A stretch of DNA of 64,000 bases from Lactuca virosa (GCA_928212115.1 CAKMRJ010005634.1:264204143-264268142), one strand, 5' to 3'; numbered from the stretch's first letter, positions 22,485 to 35,437 are shown. Program-made: numbers and translations. The notes: a model not told the origin generated them from the letters alone.

Positions 22485-24693
22485 TGTCACACCCCCAAAC
22501 TAGAACGGCGGAAACGTCCGGGGTGGGTGACTTCACGTCAAGTATCACAACACATGCATTATAGTAATCAAAGTACAACAACCATTGCATTAATAATGTA
22601 TAAGTTTTTACACAGGTTTTCAAACATTGAACATTTGACATCAAAAGTAGATAAAGTAAAAGACAAAAGACGCAGCACGGTACTAGGCTGTCTTCTCAAA
22701 AGCTCTGGGAGTGTACCTATCTACTGGATTCCCTGAGAATACAAGTTATTTTGAAAGAGAGGATAAACATTTAAGTTGGTGAGTTCATAAGTATTAGTTT
22801 TTTTTATGGTTGCATTAGTTTTAAGAAAATGATTGAATGTGTTTCACAAAGTCCTATACTTTCTGGTTTACAACTGAAAAGTAGTTTTAATACCATAAAA
22901 CCGTTTCGTATATGTGTTATTATACTTATAACATAGTATAACATAATTTTAACTCATCATAAAATTATAAGAAGAATGTTTTCTGTTTTGTTTATGGAAC
23001 ATGATTGATGCAGTAGTATTTCTTAAAAATGCACTACTGGTATAATAACTACCATATTATTAAACTGGTTAATTAGGGTTAAAATGTGATGTGGTTATAA
23101 CCATGCTGATTGACTAGTATAAACACGACGACCTTCTGGTGTCAAAACTGATGTGACATTTGTCACCCGTAGACCGGAAGGTCCCACTGTAGCTAGCAGC
23201 GAGGTGTGGGATTGTCAGTCCCGTATAGATCTATACACACAATGCCCGCTCTCCCTCCAGGAGACTCTGGTTACAAAACACGACATAACAAGTATATTGC
23301 TATGTCGTGAAGTAGTATCTCACATTTTTGGTTTATCTAGTTTTAAGTAAAGATTGAATTATATCCTTTTCTTAACCAGGTAGTTTAAACGTTGAATACT
23401 TATCTAGTAAAAATATATTTCTCGTTTGTTTCATAAATTATACCTATTATAATTTATATGTTCTATCTCATTTGCATGATCTCTCATGAATGTACCCCTT
23501 TGCTCAGCGTGATACAAAGGTAACAATATTGATTTGAAGTAACCTTTTATATTCCTATATGTATAATATATATATATAATTAAGAAGGAAACGACCTTCG
23601 GACAAATAACTCCACCTTAAGCTCACATCCAAACAAGGAAAAGGAAATAAGGCAATTCATTAGTCCTAAGCCCTTTAAGTCTTATTTATATACCTATACA
23701 TATATAAACATGATTTTGACATATAAAAGTTTAAAGAGTTTATATGACTTTAAGTCATTTTGGAAGTATTTGGTAATCTTTTATTGTAAACACAATATTT
23801 AAAAGCATAAGAAAAACTTTTGTGTGATTGTTATCCTAGGTAAATAGTAACACAATTTAATTGTTTTCAACTTGTATTCCCCCCACTAAAAGCATTTAAA
23901 ACCATTTAAAAAGGTAGATTATAGGGGTATGAACTCACTTTATGTTGGGGAATCAATTGAAGATTTGGTATAGGACGTTAGCTCCACAAGTGAAGTCTCG
24001 CTAACAAAACGAGTCCTAAACACGATTCATATAATATATATGTATACTTATTAATGAATATAATCATAAGAATGGTAGGGAATCGAACTATTTTGCAAGT
24101 TTAACTTACAAATAAGGGTGTTAGATGCAAAGTTTGAAGGCTGCAAGCTGTTCACGGCCAGCTGGGTGTTCACGGCCCAAGAACACTTTGTGTTCTTGAG
24201 TTTACGGCCCAAGTTGGGTGTTCACGGCCCACCAATCTTGATGAATGATGAAAAATTGAAGATCCTAAGCAAGTCCCTTTGAAGATTAAGGGAAGAATGA
24301 TGATATTTGTGAGAAAGATGTTTTCGGTTGAAGATCCTTGGGAGAAAAACCTTGAGTTTGCGTTTACAAGAGAAGAAGTGAGGTAAAATCAGTCAACACT
24401 TATATATATAGGGGGAAGTGTTTGTGGTCCGAGGCGAGATCACAGCCGTAAACCGAGGGTTGACGGTCCGAAGTCCGTTCACGGCCCGAAGGCTCGTTTG
24501 CAGCCTATGCAAGGTTTGTGGTTCGGACAAGGCTCCCTAATATTTCACTTCTAATTCAAGCAACTCCTCTAGTTAAAGGTTTTAAACCAAATTTAGGTTT
24601 CAAACCTACTGAAATACGATAAATCAAAATGAGAAGTTTGACTTTTAGTTAACCAAGATTGACTTTTACAAGAATAAAATTTTCGGGTTGTCA
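22485..24693 (-). repeat. Element D 5' LTR (Gypsy)
   Basis: Runs on the plus strand from TGTCACACCCCC to CGGGTTGTCA, about 2.2 kb. Read on the minus strand it starts TGACAACCCGAAAATTT, the form of many plant Gypsy LTRs. A TATATATA box lies at 24400-24410. GTTCACGGCC-type repeats lie on both sides of it (24150-24230 and 24442-24489). It is homologous, in inverse orientation, to fragment E (54888-57183), including a shared hairpin (23430-23458). The next bases, CGGTA, are the expected target duplication. Confidence 0.8.
24150..24489. promoter_or_regulatory. GTTCACGGCC repeats flanking D's TATA box
   Basis: GTTCACGGCC at 24150, 24169 and 24220, TTTACGGCCC at 24201, ACAGCCGTAAACC at 24442 and GTTCACGGCCCG at 24478. 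The same word forms the palindromes in element B, although B is Copia and D is Gypsy. Confidence 0.55.
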
Positions 24694-25808
24694 CGGTAAG
24701 TCAACCATAAGTACAATGTTCGGAAAACACACATAGCATATCATCACATACATCACATACCACACATACTTCACACTCATCACATACATCACATACATCA
24801 CACATATCATACACATCATATACATCGGATGTTCATCACTAGAGTATCATTAGGGTCTACCATTATTATTTTTATTTTAATATTAGATAAATATTAATTA
24901 TTCCTAGCCCTGGGTCCATCACTAACCCTCAAGGAAGACTCCCCACATATAGGTCTATCATTGACACATAAGGTAGACACCCCATACATAGGTCCATCAC
25001 TAACCTAAAGGAAAAACTCGTTCACTACTAAGTGACAGGCCCAACCCTACCCCACTGGGTCTATCACTAACCATGGGTCTATCACTAACCCATAAGGTAA
25101 AAACCTCATTCACTACTAACATGACAGGATCAACCCAATGCACTAAGTGAGGCACAACTCTCACTCGTAACATTGTTCCCGGTTCGTTGCGTTCTCTACT
25201 TCGACGTTGAACATACAAGAATGCACATTGTCGTTCAAGAGTGGTACTTATCATTGTTTCCCATCATGAGAAACATCCCACCCAAACATGATATTTGATC
25301 GAACGCCATCAGTACGCAAATATCACTCCAGTTCTCGAACACCTTAGTGTCCAGGGACCATATCCCGAATGGTTGTCTAGAAAAATCATGTTGTGTCACT
25401 ATTGGCTTAAGCTCTTTTCTTTTAGGTATCTTTCAACCTATAAGACCCTCACAAGTATTCGGATAAGGTAAACACACCTAATTCTACGTTGCTACCCTTT
25501 TATGCCCCACTAAGTGTATTCCCAGATTTTAATTAATATATTATTAATTCATCACATTAGGATTACACTACAGACTTTCCTAAGTAATCATGCTCAATTT
25601 CTATTAGTACTAAATGGCATACCACTTCCATACTTCACAATATGTAAACATGCAACAAGACATAACAAGTTAAGGCATTTTACAACTTTATATAATCATG
25701 CATATATCATCAATTCATCATTAAGGCATATTATATCGCTCTCATGCATTTTCTTAACCATCGTAGACAAGTATTTCTAGAAAATCATATCATGCACATA
25801 CCACATAC
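24694..25808 (-). mobile_element. Element J: old Gypsy-type LTR material, left part
   Basis: Between the LTR of D and element I. It contains ACATCACATAC-type tandem repeats (24738-24830) and GGGTC(C/T)ATCACTAACC repeats (24907-25100), both of the kind found in the R/U5 part of plant Gypsy LTRs. No gene; the ORFs at 25000-25254 and 25514-25780 lack any recognisable feature. Continuity with 37476-38734 across I is inferred from position. Confidence 0.45.
24738..25100. repeat. CATCACATA and TCTATCACTAACC tandem repeats
   Basis: About eight CATCACATA(C) units followed by five units of the type GGGTCTATCACTAACC with AAGGTAGAC-like spacers. Confidence 0.75.
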
Positions 25809-26821
25809 TATTAAGCTTAAAATAATAAGATCGATAGACTAAAGAACAAGATTAAGAATCAACCACAGGAATGAAGATCAAAGTAGTGTTGAATGATTAT
25901 AATTTATGCCTTAGAAGAGCTCGATTAAGAATTGCTACTGTAAGGCACGGTAGGGATACACGACAATCGATACTAATCACGGTGCATGCATGCACTATAA
26001 ATAGTCTAACCCTAGCACATTAATATCAGGTGTACATGCCCAAACCGTTACAAAAGATTACTTAAAACGATACAATACAATTATTGACACAACACAAAAT
26101 AACCCAACACATACAACCAATACAATTCCCTCTTTCTATCACAGACCTATCACAACCCTCACATCAAAATAGCAAACAAAAAGAATAGCATGAATGAAAA
26201 ATCATTCACATCAACATCATTAACAATTGGGGTACATAGAACCTAAAAAACCTAGGTTCATTCCAATTCTGGTAGGATATGGAATTCCTAACAAGTGCTT
26301 TAAATAACCACCAAGATTGACTCACATTTGTCAAACAAGCACCGTTTCCATACTTCAAGTCTTGTAATAGTTGAAGTATCAAGATTTACCCTAACGAAAC
26401 ACAAAAAATTATATTACTAGAAGTCTACAAGATCAAATATATTTATTCTATACCGCAAACATGTAAACTACTTACTAGACCAAATTCTCAGATTTTAACC
26501 TGAAATCACAGCATGTTCAAGGCTACTTTAACACAACTTAAACCGATAGAAATTACAATCTTTTTTCATATTCCAGTAGATTAGGCTTTTATCTTTTCAG
26601 AAAGTTCAGACACAAGTCCATATGATTTTCCTAGATATTTCTATAAATTTTACAAAAATGCATATCCGTGTAGCTAATTTTCGACTAGTCAATGAAAATG
26701 ACGATTTTCACCTTAGTTAGAGATAACATCAGGTCCTGGGAAAAATTAGGGACAAAGTAGACTCAAAATTTAAACTTTTAGAGTTTACGAATCCTAAATC
26801 CAAACTTCGATGATTTTTCTA
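25809..26821 (-). repeat. Element I 3' LTR
   Basis: About 1.01 kb, aligned with 28753-29207 plus 36915-37475. A purine-rich AATAGGGAAAAAA (minus strand) lies just inside, as expected of a polypurine tract. The intact junction at about 26262-26266 (TTCATTCCAATTC) is the empty-site version of the H insertion. Confidence 0.8.
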
Positions 26822-27113
26822 TTTTTTCCCTATTTCACAGTCAATATGCAACTGAGTAATATTAAAGTAAAGACATTTAAAAATCAAACGAAAAAATATA
26901 TCGTTGTTTCAAAAGTCCTAAATTGTCTCTTTGCGAATAAATTAAATCGTCCCTAGACCTAGATAACTCCAACTCTAACTTCTCAATCCACATCCGCCTT
27001 TCCTCACTTTTTGATGTTACCCTGCTGATTTGATCAGTTAAGTTAGTATTACTTAAACGGGTTCTCTTTAAACTATCACTTAAACTAGAAACTGTAAATT
27101 TTAAATCACTTAA

Positions 27114-28571
27114 CTAAGTTTCATACCTAGAGACAGGAATATTTAAAGATTCGAGAATAGAATTTACCTTGCTTATCATTCTCTCACATTCGTTGATCTG
27201 CTCTGTGACTGGTTTCGCAGCGAAGAAATTGTCTGAAGTATATCCCCTTTGCTCTGAAACATATTTGATGACCATGAAGCATTTTCCCTCATACTCTGAA
27301 ACTCCAGCCTTAGCAATAAAGCACTTGCCATGTGTAGGTCTGCGAACCTCGTCATCCTCCGAGTTCGTTGACCAGACTTCAACTCTTCCAAACTCATCAT
27401 CATCTTCCTGCACAATCAAAGCAGGCTTAGCGCTATCAGCATTCTTCTTTTTCTTAAGCTTATCTATCTTCCAAAGATAGTAGGCTTCATCTTTTTCTTC
27501 TCCGTACTTCTTCTCATTCATTCTTTTCAGCATACACTCCTTTGCCAAATGATTCTTCCAATGATAATATTTACAGTCATAGCCAAAATCTCCTACTAGC
27601 TTGCTATCTTTCTTCACTTCTTTTTTTGGTGAGTTATTGAAGCTTTCATCCTTTGCCTTTTCAGAACTATAGCTCCCTTTCCAATTCCTATTTTTTGGAG
27701 CGTCCAAAGTTCTTCTTTGCAAACTTCCTGGGGTTTAACAGCATGAGTGCATATTCCTCTTTTGTGAGTTTGCAATCTGATAGGTCCGTCTCCGAACCTT
27801 CTTCTTCTACAACCTTCTTGCCCTTTGCAACTAGGGCCAAAGAACCCATTCCAGAAACAATCTTCTCTTCTTTTTCCACTTCATGCTATTGGGACCCACG
27901 AATCCCTACAAGTTTCTCTAAGGAGTAGCTTTTAAACTGTTCATGTGCTTTAACAGTTGACACCACAACTTTCCATTCTGACTTCAAGTCGTTCATGAAC
28001 GTGACCTTTTGTTCAATCAGTTCATGTCCTATGTTATGCTTCATTATCCTACTTAAAAGATGATTGTACTGGTTGAACATTTGATCCGGTTTTTCCTTAG
28101 GATTCTAGACAAAGCCTCCAAATTCTGACAAAAGTAGCTTCTGAATTGAATGCTCAAGATCAGCATCACTCGAGTAGAGTTCTTTCAGCATGTCCCATAT
28201 ATGTTTCATAGTATCTAGAGGCAAAGCAAACCTAATAATCATCATTGCCTTGACATTACTGATTAACTTTTCTTTTTCTTCCTGTGGAACGTCTTTTACT
28301 TGGAGAAGAAGATTGTTGTAGTCGGCTTGAGTTTTAACAACTCTTCTTGTACCTATATGTTCGAACGTCTACACAGTCATGGCTTCCCATATCAAAGAAC
28401 CATTTTCTTCAAGACCTTGGACGTAATCTTCAAAATGCAAAGCCTAGACTTCATAGTCTTGAGGGAAGAGAACGGGGGATCCTAGTAGTGGATCCAATGC
28501 TGCTTGAAAGATTAAAAGAAAGCGTGTGTGGATCTTCAGGCGGTATATTGTCGTTTCACTTAAACCTGTAA
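27114..28571 (-). pseudogene. gag: Element I gag, decayed Copia type
   Basis: Fragments on the minus strand include YEV.ALHFEDYVQGL, VKAMMIIRFALPLDTMKHIW and LLSRIMKHNIGHELIEQ, which match the UBN2 gag domain pattern. Further on are KLTKEEYALMLLNPRKFAK and a zinc knuckle remnant CKYYHWKNHLAKEC (second Cys replaced by Tyr), then an acidic C-terminus to 27114. At least four stops or frame changes break it (near 28450, 28365, 28110 and 27890). It would have formed the particle and bound RNA. No pol follows. Confidence 0.8.
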
Positions 28572-28738
28572 AGAATTAGATGTGTAAACTAGAAACAAGT
28601 TTAGGGCGTAATTAAGATCAAGATCTAACACAAACAATCGATCAAAATGATGAATACGGCTGGAACAGATCCTATAAAAGCGGAAAAACCCTAATAACAC
28701 TTGAACGGAAGAGTTGCCTATGATTTACACAGTCTCCC

Positions 28739-28750
28739 GCTCTGTTACCA
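28739..28750 (-). promoter_or_regulatory. Element I primer binding site
   Basis: TGGTAACAGAGC on the minus strand, next to the right LTR of I; a variant of the usual tRNA-Met site. Confidence 0.75.
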
Positions 28751-28752
28751 AT

Positions 28753-29207
28753 TATTAAGATTAAAACAATAAGATCGATAGATTCAAGAACACGATTAAG
28801 AATCAAACACAAGAATGAAGATCAAAGTAGTGTTGAATGATTATAATCTATGCCTTAGAAGAGCTCGATTAAGAACTGCTACTATAAAGGCACGGTAGGT
28901 TTACAATACAATCGATACTAATCACGGTGCATGCATGCACTATAAATAGTCTAACCCTAGAACATTAATATCGGGTGGACAGGCCCAACCCGTTACAAAA
29001 TATTAATTAAAACGATACAATATAATTATTGACACAACACAAAATAACCCAACACATACAACCAACACAATTCCCTCTATCTATCACAGACCTATCACAA
29101 CCCTCACATAAAAATAGCAAACAAAAAGAATAGCATGAAGGAAAAATCATTCACATCAACATCAACAACAATTGGGGTACATAGAACCTAAAAACCTAGG
29201 TTCATTC
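28753..29207 (-). repeat. Element I 5' LTR, left piece
   Basis: Matches 25809-26266 and stops exactly at the CATTC target duplication of element H. Confidence 0.85.
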
Positions 29208-29968
29208 TGTTGGGTTTTGCATACTACAACATCCTATGGTTCACATACAACCCTAAAAGCTTTGCATCTATGTTTTCTCTAATTATACATGCAATATTGT
29301 TTCAAAAGCTTCAAGTCTACAACTAGCATACAATTGATATAATCAACATAGAAATGAGTTATAGAATTACCTCTTTGTTGTAGCTTGTAGATTTTTGGCC
29401 TTTAAGAACTTAGTGCCCCAAGTGTGACACCTCAAATGGTTCACAACACACCTTGGACAAAGGATGACTTATGAGAGAATCTTCTTACACCAAAATCGGC
29501 TCAATGATCTCCAAGAACACAAGTCTACCATTTTGGATGCTAAGGGGCTTCTTATATAGTGTGGCAAGATTAGGGTTACATCCCATGCAAACCCTAATGC
29601 CCATGACCTTTCATATTACTTAGGATCTATGGGTTAAACCTCCATGGACTATCCATAGACTACCATATTGGTTTAACCCATCCTAAATAACCATTGGCCC
29701 ACACTATTAGAATCATTGATTTACTTAATCAGTCCCCGTATATTTAATTAGTCTCTTTTGATCACTAAATTAATTCCAAATTAATTCTTGATCATTACTA
29801 ATTAAATAATATGATTTCATATTAATATATTAATAAATCATAAATAACCTCTTCTCAAAAGTCCATCCTATCAAATTGTCCTGGTGATATGCAACCCAAA
29901 TGGACCATGCTACTCGCAGGCCAAGTACATACCAATTATAGTTATGGGCTTAGACACCTAATCCAACA
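29208..29968 (-). repeat. Element H 3' LTR
   Basis: TGTTGGGTTTTGC...CTAATCCAACA, 761 bp, TATATAAG box (minus strand) near 29552. The polypurine tract CCAAGTGGGAGAC follows at 29969-29981 when read on the minus strand. Confidence 0.92.
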
Positions 29969-31579
29969 GTCTCCCACTTGGATATGACCAATAACTATTA
30001 TTGCAAGTAGGACTCCACAACCCGACTAGCAATCGTAGCTCTTAAAAGCCGTTGTCGAACTCTAACCTAGTCAATGGCGTGTCTATTAGATAAGGGATCA
30101 TATATTCCTCCATTCTAGATATCATATGGACATGAAACAAGGATTATAATCATTCTCTTTGTCCATCTGTTGTTTCCCGATTCCTGATTTATGACGACCG
30201 ACTAATTGAACAAATCAAATCAGTCCAGGCTTGGCCAAGCACTTAGGTTTGTCATCACTAAATTATTGAGGGGCCCACAGATATCGCTTTTATCCCTCTA
30301 AGGGTAAAAGGAATGTATAAACTTCGACTCAAATGCTCGCTTGTACTTACTCATCAAATCACACACAACAATATGCTTTATAACACCAAGTTACTGGTGC
30401 ATTTACATATGTCAATGTGCAACCGACATGTAAATTACAACTCACGTGTCTTGGTTTCAAGAATATAAGATATTATCGTCTCACAATCACTCGTGATAAA
30501 ATCCATGAAGTGATTCAGATGAGCGTGGGTTTAATCCAATACTCGAATCTTATTCCAGAAGTACTCATGAACACTGCAATAAACTTGTGCTATGTCTAAA
30601 ACACCTAGACAATCTATAGTTAGATTCATGACAGTCTTTCCTCAATACCTACTTCCAAAGTATGATCGACTGTGGATGGTTTGAATAACCTAGTTATTCG
30701 GGAAGTCAAAACATGCAAAGTGAAACACAAGAATAATTGAATCAAATATGGTCTCAGAACTTATGAATATAAATAAAAGACCTTTTACTTAGTCACCATA
30801 TTAATTACACATTATTCATTATATAATGTTTCGATTTATCAACTTAATACTTGAATTAAAACAATAGCTATGCCATGCTCCAAGCATGCACACTATGTTT
30901 GCATATGGTCCTTTCTTTGTGAAATAGATCAATTGACAATATTTCAGTGTCACTCATTTCACAATTCCAAATCCTTATCATAAATGTAAGAATACCAAAT
31001 TCTTGCCATTCGCTATAATTAGTTAGATTTTAAACTTATATGCAATGATCCTCTTGTAATGACTATGCCCAAAAGTCACAGAGACTTGGCAACAAACATT
31101 ACAAAGTATTCCAATGGAGAGCAATTCCATGGAAACTAAGTCTCATATTCAAAGTACATTCATTTGAACATCCTTCTTGCATTAAGTTTTCTAATCTTAC
31201 ACATATTTAAAGAATAACTTCCACTTATGGAAACATTTCCATATTCCCATTTTGACTATCACTTCTGCAAGAGTTACCTCTTCTCAGAGTATGTCAATAT
31301 GGTCCTTTCCAAAATTTACAATATACTTCCAACTGTTCATAAGTAACCAATCTTTGGCGAACCTTAGATTGTCCTTAACAGTTGTTTAACCAACTTAGTC
31401 ATATCCGGTTCTAATCCTTTTTCTCTCTTAATTCCCTAGGCATTTAGAAAAATTAGAACACGAGAATATTATAGCATATGCAATCGATCCTATACCCGAA
31501 GCATATGGGACACGATTCATAATGTCTTACATAAAGACATGATCCTTGATCAGTCTTTTGCTATAATATTTCTATTTGC

Positions 31580-31640
31580 CATGTTCTCACAATTCGAACT
31601 ATGAAGAGGGATGCCGTAATCATAATCGAATTTGAGAATG
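31580..31640 (-). other. Hairpin copy 1 (loop TTACGGCATCCCTCT)
   Basis: In element sense the arms TTCTCAAATTCGATTATGA and TCATAGTTCGAATTGTGAGA pair over about 18 bp with small bulges, enclosing a 15-nt loop TTACGGCATCCCTCT. The loop is identical in copy 3, whose stem sequence is different. Confidence 0.75.
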
Positions 31641-32153
31641 CAATTAACATTTCCATATATATAGGATTTCCTTATGTTGAACCATTCCAACATAGAATTC
31701 ATATATATATCCTTGACTAAATTTGATTAAAAAATCTCAATCAAAGCTTTTAGATTTGAAATGAAGTATAAATTTCTCTCCCTTAATTATAGCAAAACAA
31801 CTTTTCAAACTCTGCAACTTTGCAAATTGAAACTTTTGTTTTCTATAATTAACATCGCTAACTCGTAACACTTACCATAATAAATATGCTCCCACTAGCA
31901 TAATAATTATTATCTTATTAGCATAACACTTATGCTCCCACTAGCTTTGACATGTACTCAGAAATCAGCTGGACTCCTAGAAATCAATACTTATTGACTT
32001 TCGTACCAAAGTTCAGATTTTTGATATAAGATGCTTCGATAAGACTTTATCTAGGCTTCTCAAACTCATACACTTTTCCTTAGATAGCTCGCATGTGTGT
32101 CTAAACATTTTTAGAACTTACAACAATAAGTCTCAAATGTTTAGACCTTTTTC

Positions 32154-32213
32154 CATTTCTCACAATTCGAACTATGAAAAGGGATGCCGTAATCATAATC
32201 GAATCTGAGAATG
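32154..32213 (-). other. Hairpin copy 2 (loop TTACGGCATCCCTTT)
   Basis: Nearly the same as copy 1, with one loop change. Stem changes such as AATT to GATT turn a pair into G-U rather than breaking it. Confidence 0.75.
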
Positions 32214-33894
32214 CAATATATCAAAATTGCTATCTCCTTAAAATTTACTTAGTGAAAGCGTTTCCTCACAATCATTTTCATGAATTGGAGACAAACCTTA
32301 TGACACTTAGATTTTATGATGTATATGTTCCTATCCATGTGAATTTGTCATAACCATAATCACAAGACAAGGTTAGTGACAAATCCAAACTCTTATAGAC
32401 TGAACTTAATTTCTTGCCACCTGGCAGCACAAGGGCCTACCATTGCTTCCAAGTTTTTATGCAAACAACTGAGTACTTATAGATTTCACATGCATAGTCA
32501 ACTTTAACTGGAATGGGTATAGAAACAAGAATATGTCAACATGATAGGTTACAAACCTCAAGTCGTGTGCTAGTGATAGGTTTTATTCTTGATTAGTTCT
32601 TGAAACTTGTCAAGATCTTTTAATACTCCCACTGACCTCTTGACATATCAGATTCTCTTGCCAAGAACCATACCTCGACAAATAAATATTCAAGAGTTAG
32701 TGCGGATTCTTATCAAGACAAACACTTCACACAATTGGTCTTAGTTGGTCTTTGTTTTATCCAAAACATCACAACTTATCAATTTCAAATGTACAAGAGT
32801 AAGAAAACATTTTACTCTACATCTGAAAAGTGTTATAAACCTTTCTTAAGACTATGTCACTCAAGGCTCGATCTTGGAGTGTTACTCTAAGATTTTATTT
32901 TGGAACAAAGTATGATTTATCTTCTTGATTTAACCATTTCAACAATTCATGATTCCTCTTCTTAGTCATACAGATGCACTAAGATGTCATTAGAGGATCA
33001 ATTGTGATATGGTTTCATAATCACTAAGATAATCATAAAACATGATACTCAAGTACTCTCCTATCTTCTCAGATTGGAGAAACTTTTATCTTTCTGCCTA
33101 ATTTGATTCTTCTTATTCGTCCTGCCATACATTGAAACTTTTCCAATATTCAGAATTATACTTAAACTTGTAAGCATAACCATATTTAGTAAACTTTAGT
33201 AAATCATGACGAATAGTCTTATTGTTCTTTGTGGTGGACCTGACTAGCACACACCCAGTGTACCCGGTCTCCTAGTCCTTCACTTTGCTCATGCATGTGA
33301 ACAAGGGATTAGTCTTAATTTCCCAAAGATGAAGTTCTCATTCATCACACAATACAAGTTGCATGATTCCAAGTTTATATCCAACTGAAACTTGGGTGAT
33401 GAGAATCTTTCCTTATTTGGTAAATTTTGACACTACCACAAACGAAAGAATCAAATCCATTTTTCCAACATTGCTAGAAACATACAACCATCAATTTTTC
33501 ACAAATGCCATTACAAGGAGATATAAAATAAAATAATAAAAACAAAATTTTATTTATTTATAAAGTGCGGAAAAACCTTTTCCTTACAATGCAATCACAA
33601 ATGAAAACTATGTTATTACAAATTTCTAAGCAATCTATCATAACTCCTAAGCAGCAGCTCAAGAATCCGATCTTCGAACCATGCGATCGAAATCCATCTC
33701 TTTGTGATTAGATTCAGCATGCTCTTACTTTTAAGCTTCCTTCATTTTGCTTGATCCTACAAAACATCAAAATGCAAACTTGTCACATCATGTATTATGA
33801 ATCAACAATTAGGAACTTAATAGATTTAGATAGTGGACTTACCTAAAGCAGAACCATACATTCTGACTAAAGTTCTCAGGTAGTCAGGGAAGCT

Positions 33895-34538
33895 TTGCTT
33901 CTAATGTCCCTTTCCTTAGAAATAGAAACACACAGGCTCATTTGGTATGACACTTGGAACAATCTCAGAACTGGACTTTCTCTTATGATCAAAACTTGTG
34001 ACCATGGCCGATTCCTTTCCTTTACGAGAAGGTGTCATTTTTGGGATGTCCATGTCATTGCCCATGTCAGCTTGAGAGGCAGATCTTCCAATCAAATTTT
34101 CTTGATCATTGCGCCAAATCATTGTTGATTCAGCAAGAATTAGCAAATAGGTAAGATCAATTAGGGTCATATCGTGATCTGTCACATAGTAGTCTTTAAT
34201 GAACTATCTATATGACTCGGGAAGTGACTGAAGAAGCAGTCAACATCCAACTTCCTTGGGAAAACGACACCCAACATTCTCAGCCTGTCAATATGCAACT
34301 TCATGTCCAAGACATGAACACATATAGACTTTCCATCTTTGTGTTTACTAGCCAATAGGGCTTGAGTGATCTTGAACTTTTCAAGTCTTCGAGCTTGTGG
34401 GTTAGGTAAAATAATTGGAGGAGGTGGAGGAAGTGAAGTATGATTTCCACTTCCACGATCCAATTGGGGAACATCATCTTCAAGAGGAAAGCATGTTCGA
34501 AAAGATTTGGGAAGACCATAATTGTCTGAACTAGACAT
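33895..34538 (-). pseudogene. gag: Element H gag, N-terminal domain, truncated
   Basis: Begins MSSSDNYGLPKSF at 34538 and contains ALLASKHKDGKSICVHVLDM and DRLRMLGVVFPRKLDVD, the UBN2-type Copia gag pattern. A frameshift near 34190 moves the reading frame to a segment with LTYLLILAES and a basic linker. The ORF ends at EPVCFYF where a zinc knuckle would start, so the C-terminus and all of pol are missing. Confidence 0.78.
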
Positions 34539-34619
34539 CTACAAGGGAGAAATTCAAGTTAGTTGATTTATGTCCTTAATATAACACCCAAATGAAATAT
34601 TAAGGCTAGGACCCAACAC

Positions 34620-34669
34620 AATATTTTACAATTCGGAAGAGGGATGCCGTAATCCAATTGCAAAATATT
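34620..34669 (-). other. Hairpin copy 3, 80 nt upstream of gag start
   Basis: In element sense, arms AATATTTTGCAATTGGA and TCCGAATTGTAAAATATT pair over about 17 bp with one bulge and one G-U, around the loop TTACGGCATCCCTCT, identical to copy 1 although the stem is different. Confidence 0.75.
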
Positions 34670-34814
34670 TGAAGGTAGGTAAACGACGATTTACCAATTT
34701 TCACGATGAAAAACGAAAATGAATTTTAGGTTTTAAATGAATTGAAATTCCTAGATCCTTTGAGATTCATTGAACTTTTCAATGGCATGTTTAAATCTCG
34801 ATTGTGCCTTTCAA

Positions 34815-34845
34815 GTTTATGACTGGGATGCCGAGGATCACAAAC
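34815..34845 (-). other. Hairpin copy 4
   Basis: In element sense an 8-bp stem GTTTGTGA/TCATAAAC (one G-U) encloses TCCTCGGCATCCCAG, keeping the CGGCATCCC core. Confidence 0.65.
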
Positions 34846-34902
34846 AACGTGTGAAATAACCATGCAAATTAGCTTGGTACACCCAATGTTACATATCACC
34901 TA

Positions 34903-35020
34903 ATCAATGTGTTGGTTAACCACACACGCTCTATTGATCTATGATTAACATCAAGCTACCCTTTGTCACACACTGTCAGTCCCAGATTAGTGTACCGGTT
35001 AACCACACACGCTCCACTAA
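34903..35020 (-). other. Pair of GGTTAACC-loop hairpins
   Basis: Plus-strand unit 34903-34938 has arms ATCAAT/ATTGAT; unit 34987-35020 has arms TTAGTG/CACTAA. Both enclose GGTTAACCACACACGCTC. Stems differ, both pair perfectly, and the inner 18 bases are identical. Confidence 0.7.
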
Positions 35021-35437
35021 CGACTTAACAAGGTGCAAAGTGCAATTTCATGGAATAGCACCATTTTCACATTTTTCCTAAAGTAACTAAGATTGGGAAT
35101 TTAATAAAATTTTAGTTACTTTATAATTATCATTATAATTTTAATGAAAATTAATGTCATATCCTACCCGTTCGGCTAACGACCCTCCACCAGTCAAGGA
35201 AGCGGTGGGTGAGAGTGGACACCCATTAAACTGTCATTTTATAGGAAGTAACCTTATACCCCCTCTTATAGACCGACTTCGTGAATCAAGCCTACTAACG
35301 GTAAGAATGACTTGTCTTATACATATATATAGAATTATTAAACTTATAATAATATAATAGTATAAGGGTTGAATTTTAACTTTTAAAACTCAAGGGTTTG
35401 GAATTAAAGTATTCAAAAGTGAGACATTACAAATTCC

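Larger units (their letters stand above)
29969..33894 (-). other. Element H 3' non-coding region
   Basis: Nearly 4 kb without a gene; the 60-aa ORF at 30417-30599 is in a region conserved in A and G at the DNA level but not as protein. It contains two near-identical 60-bp hairpins (31580-31640 and 32154-32213). Its left 1.7 kb is shared with A and G. Confidence 0.8.
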
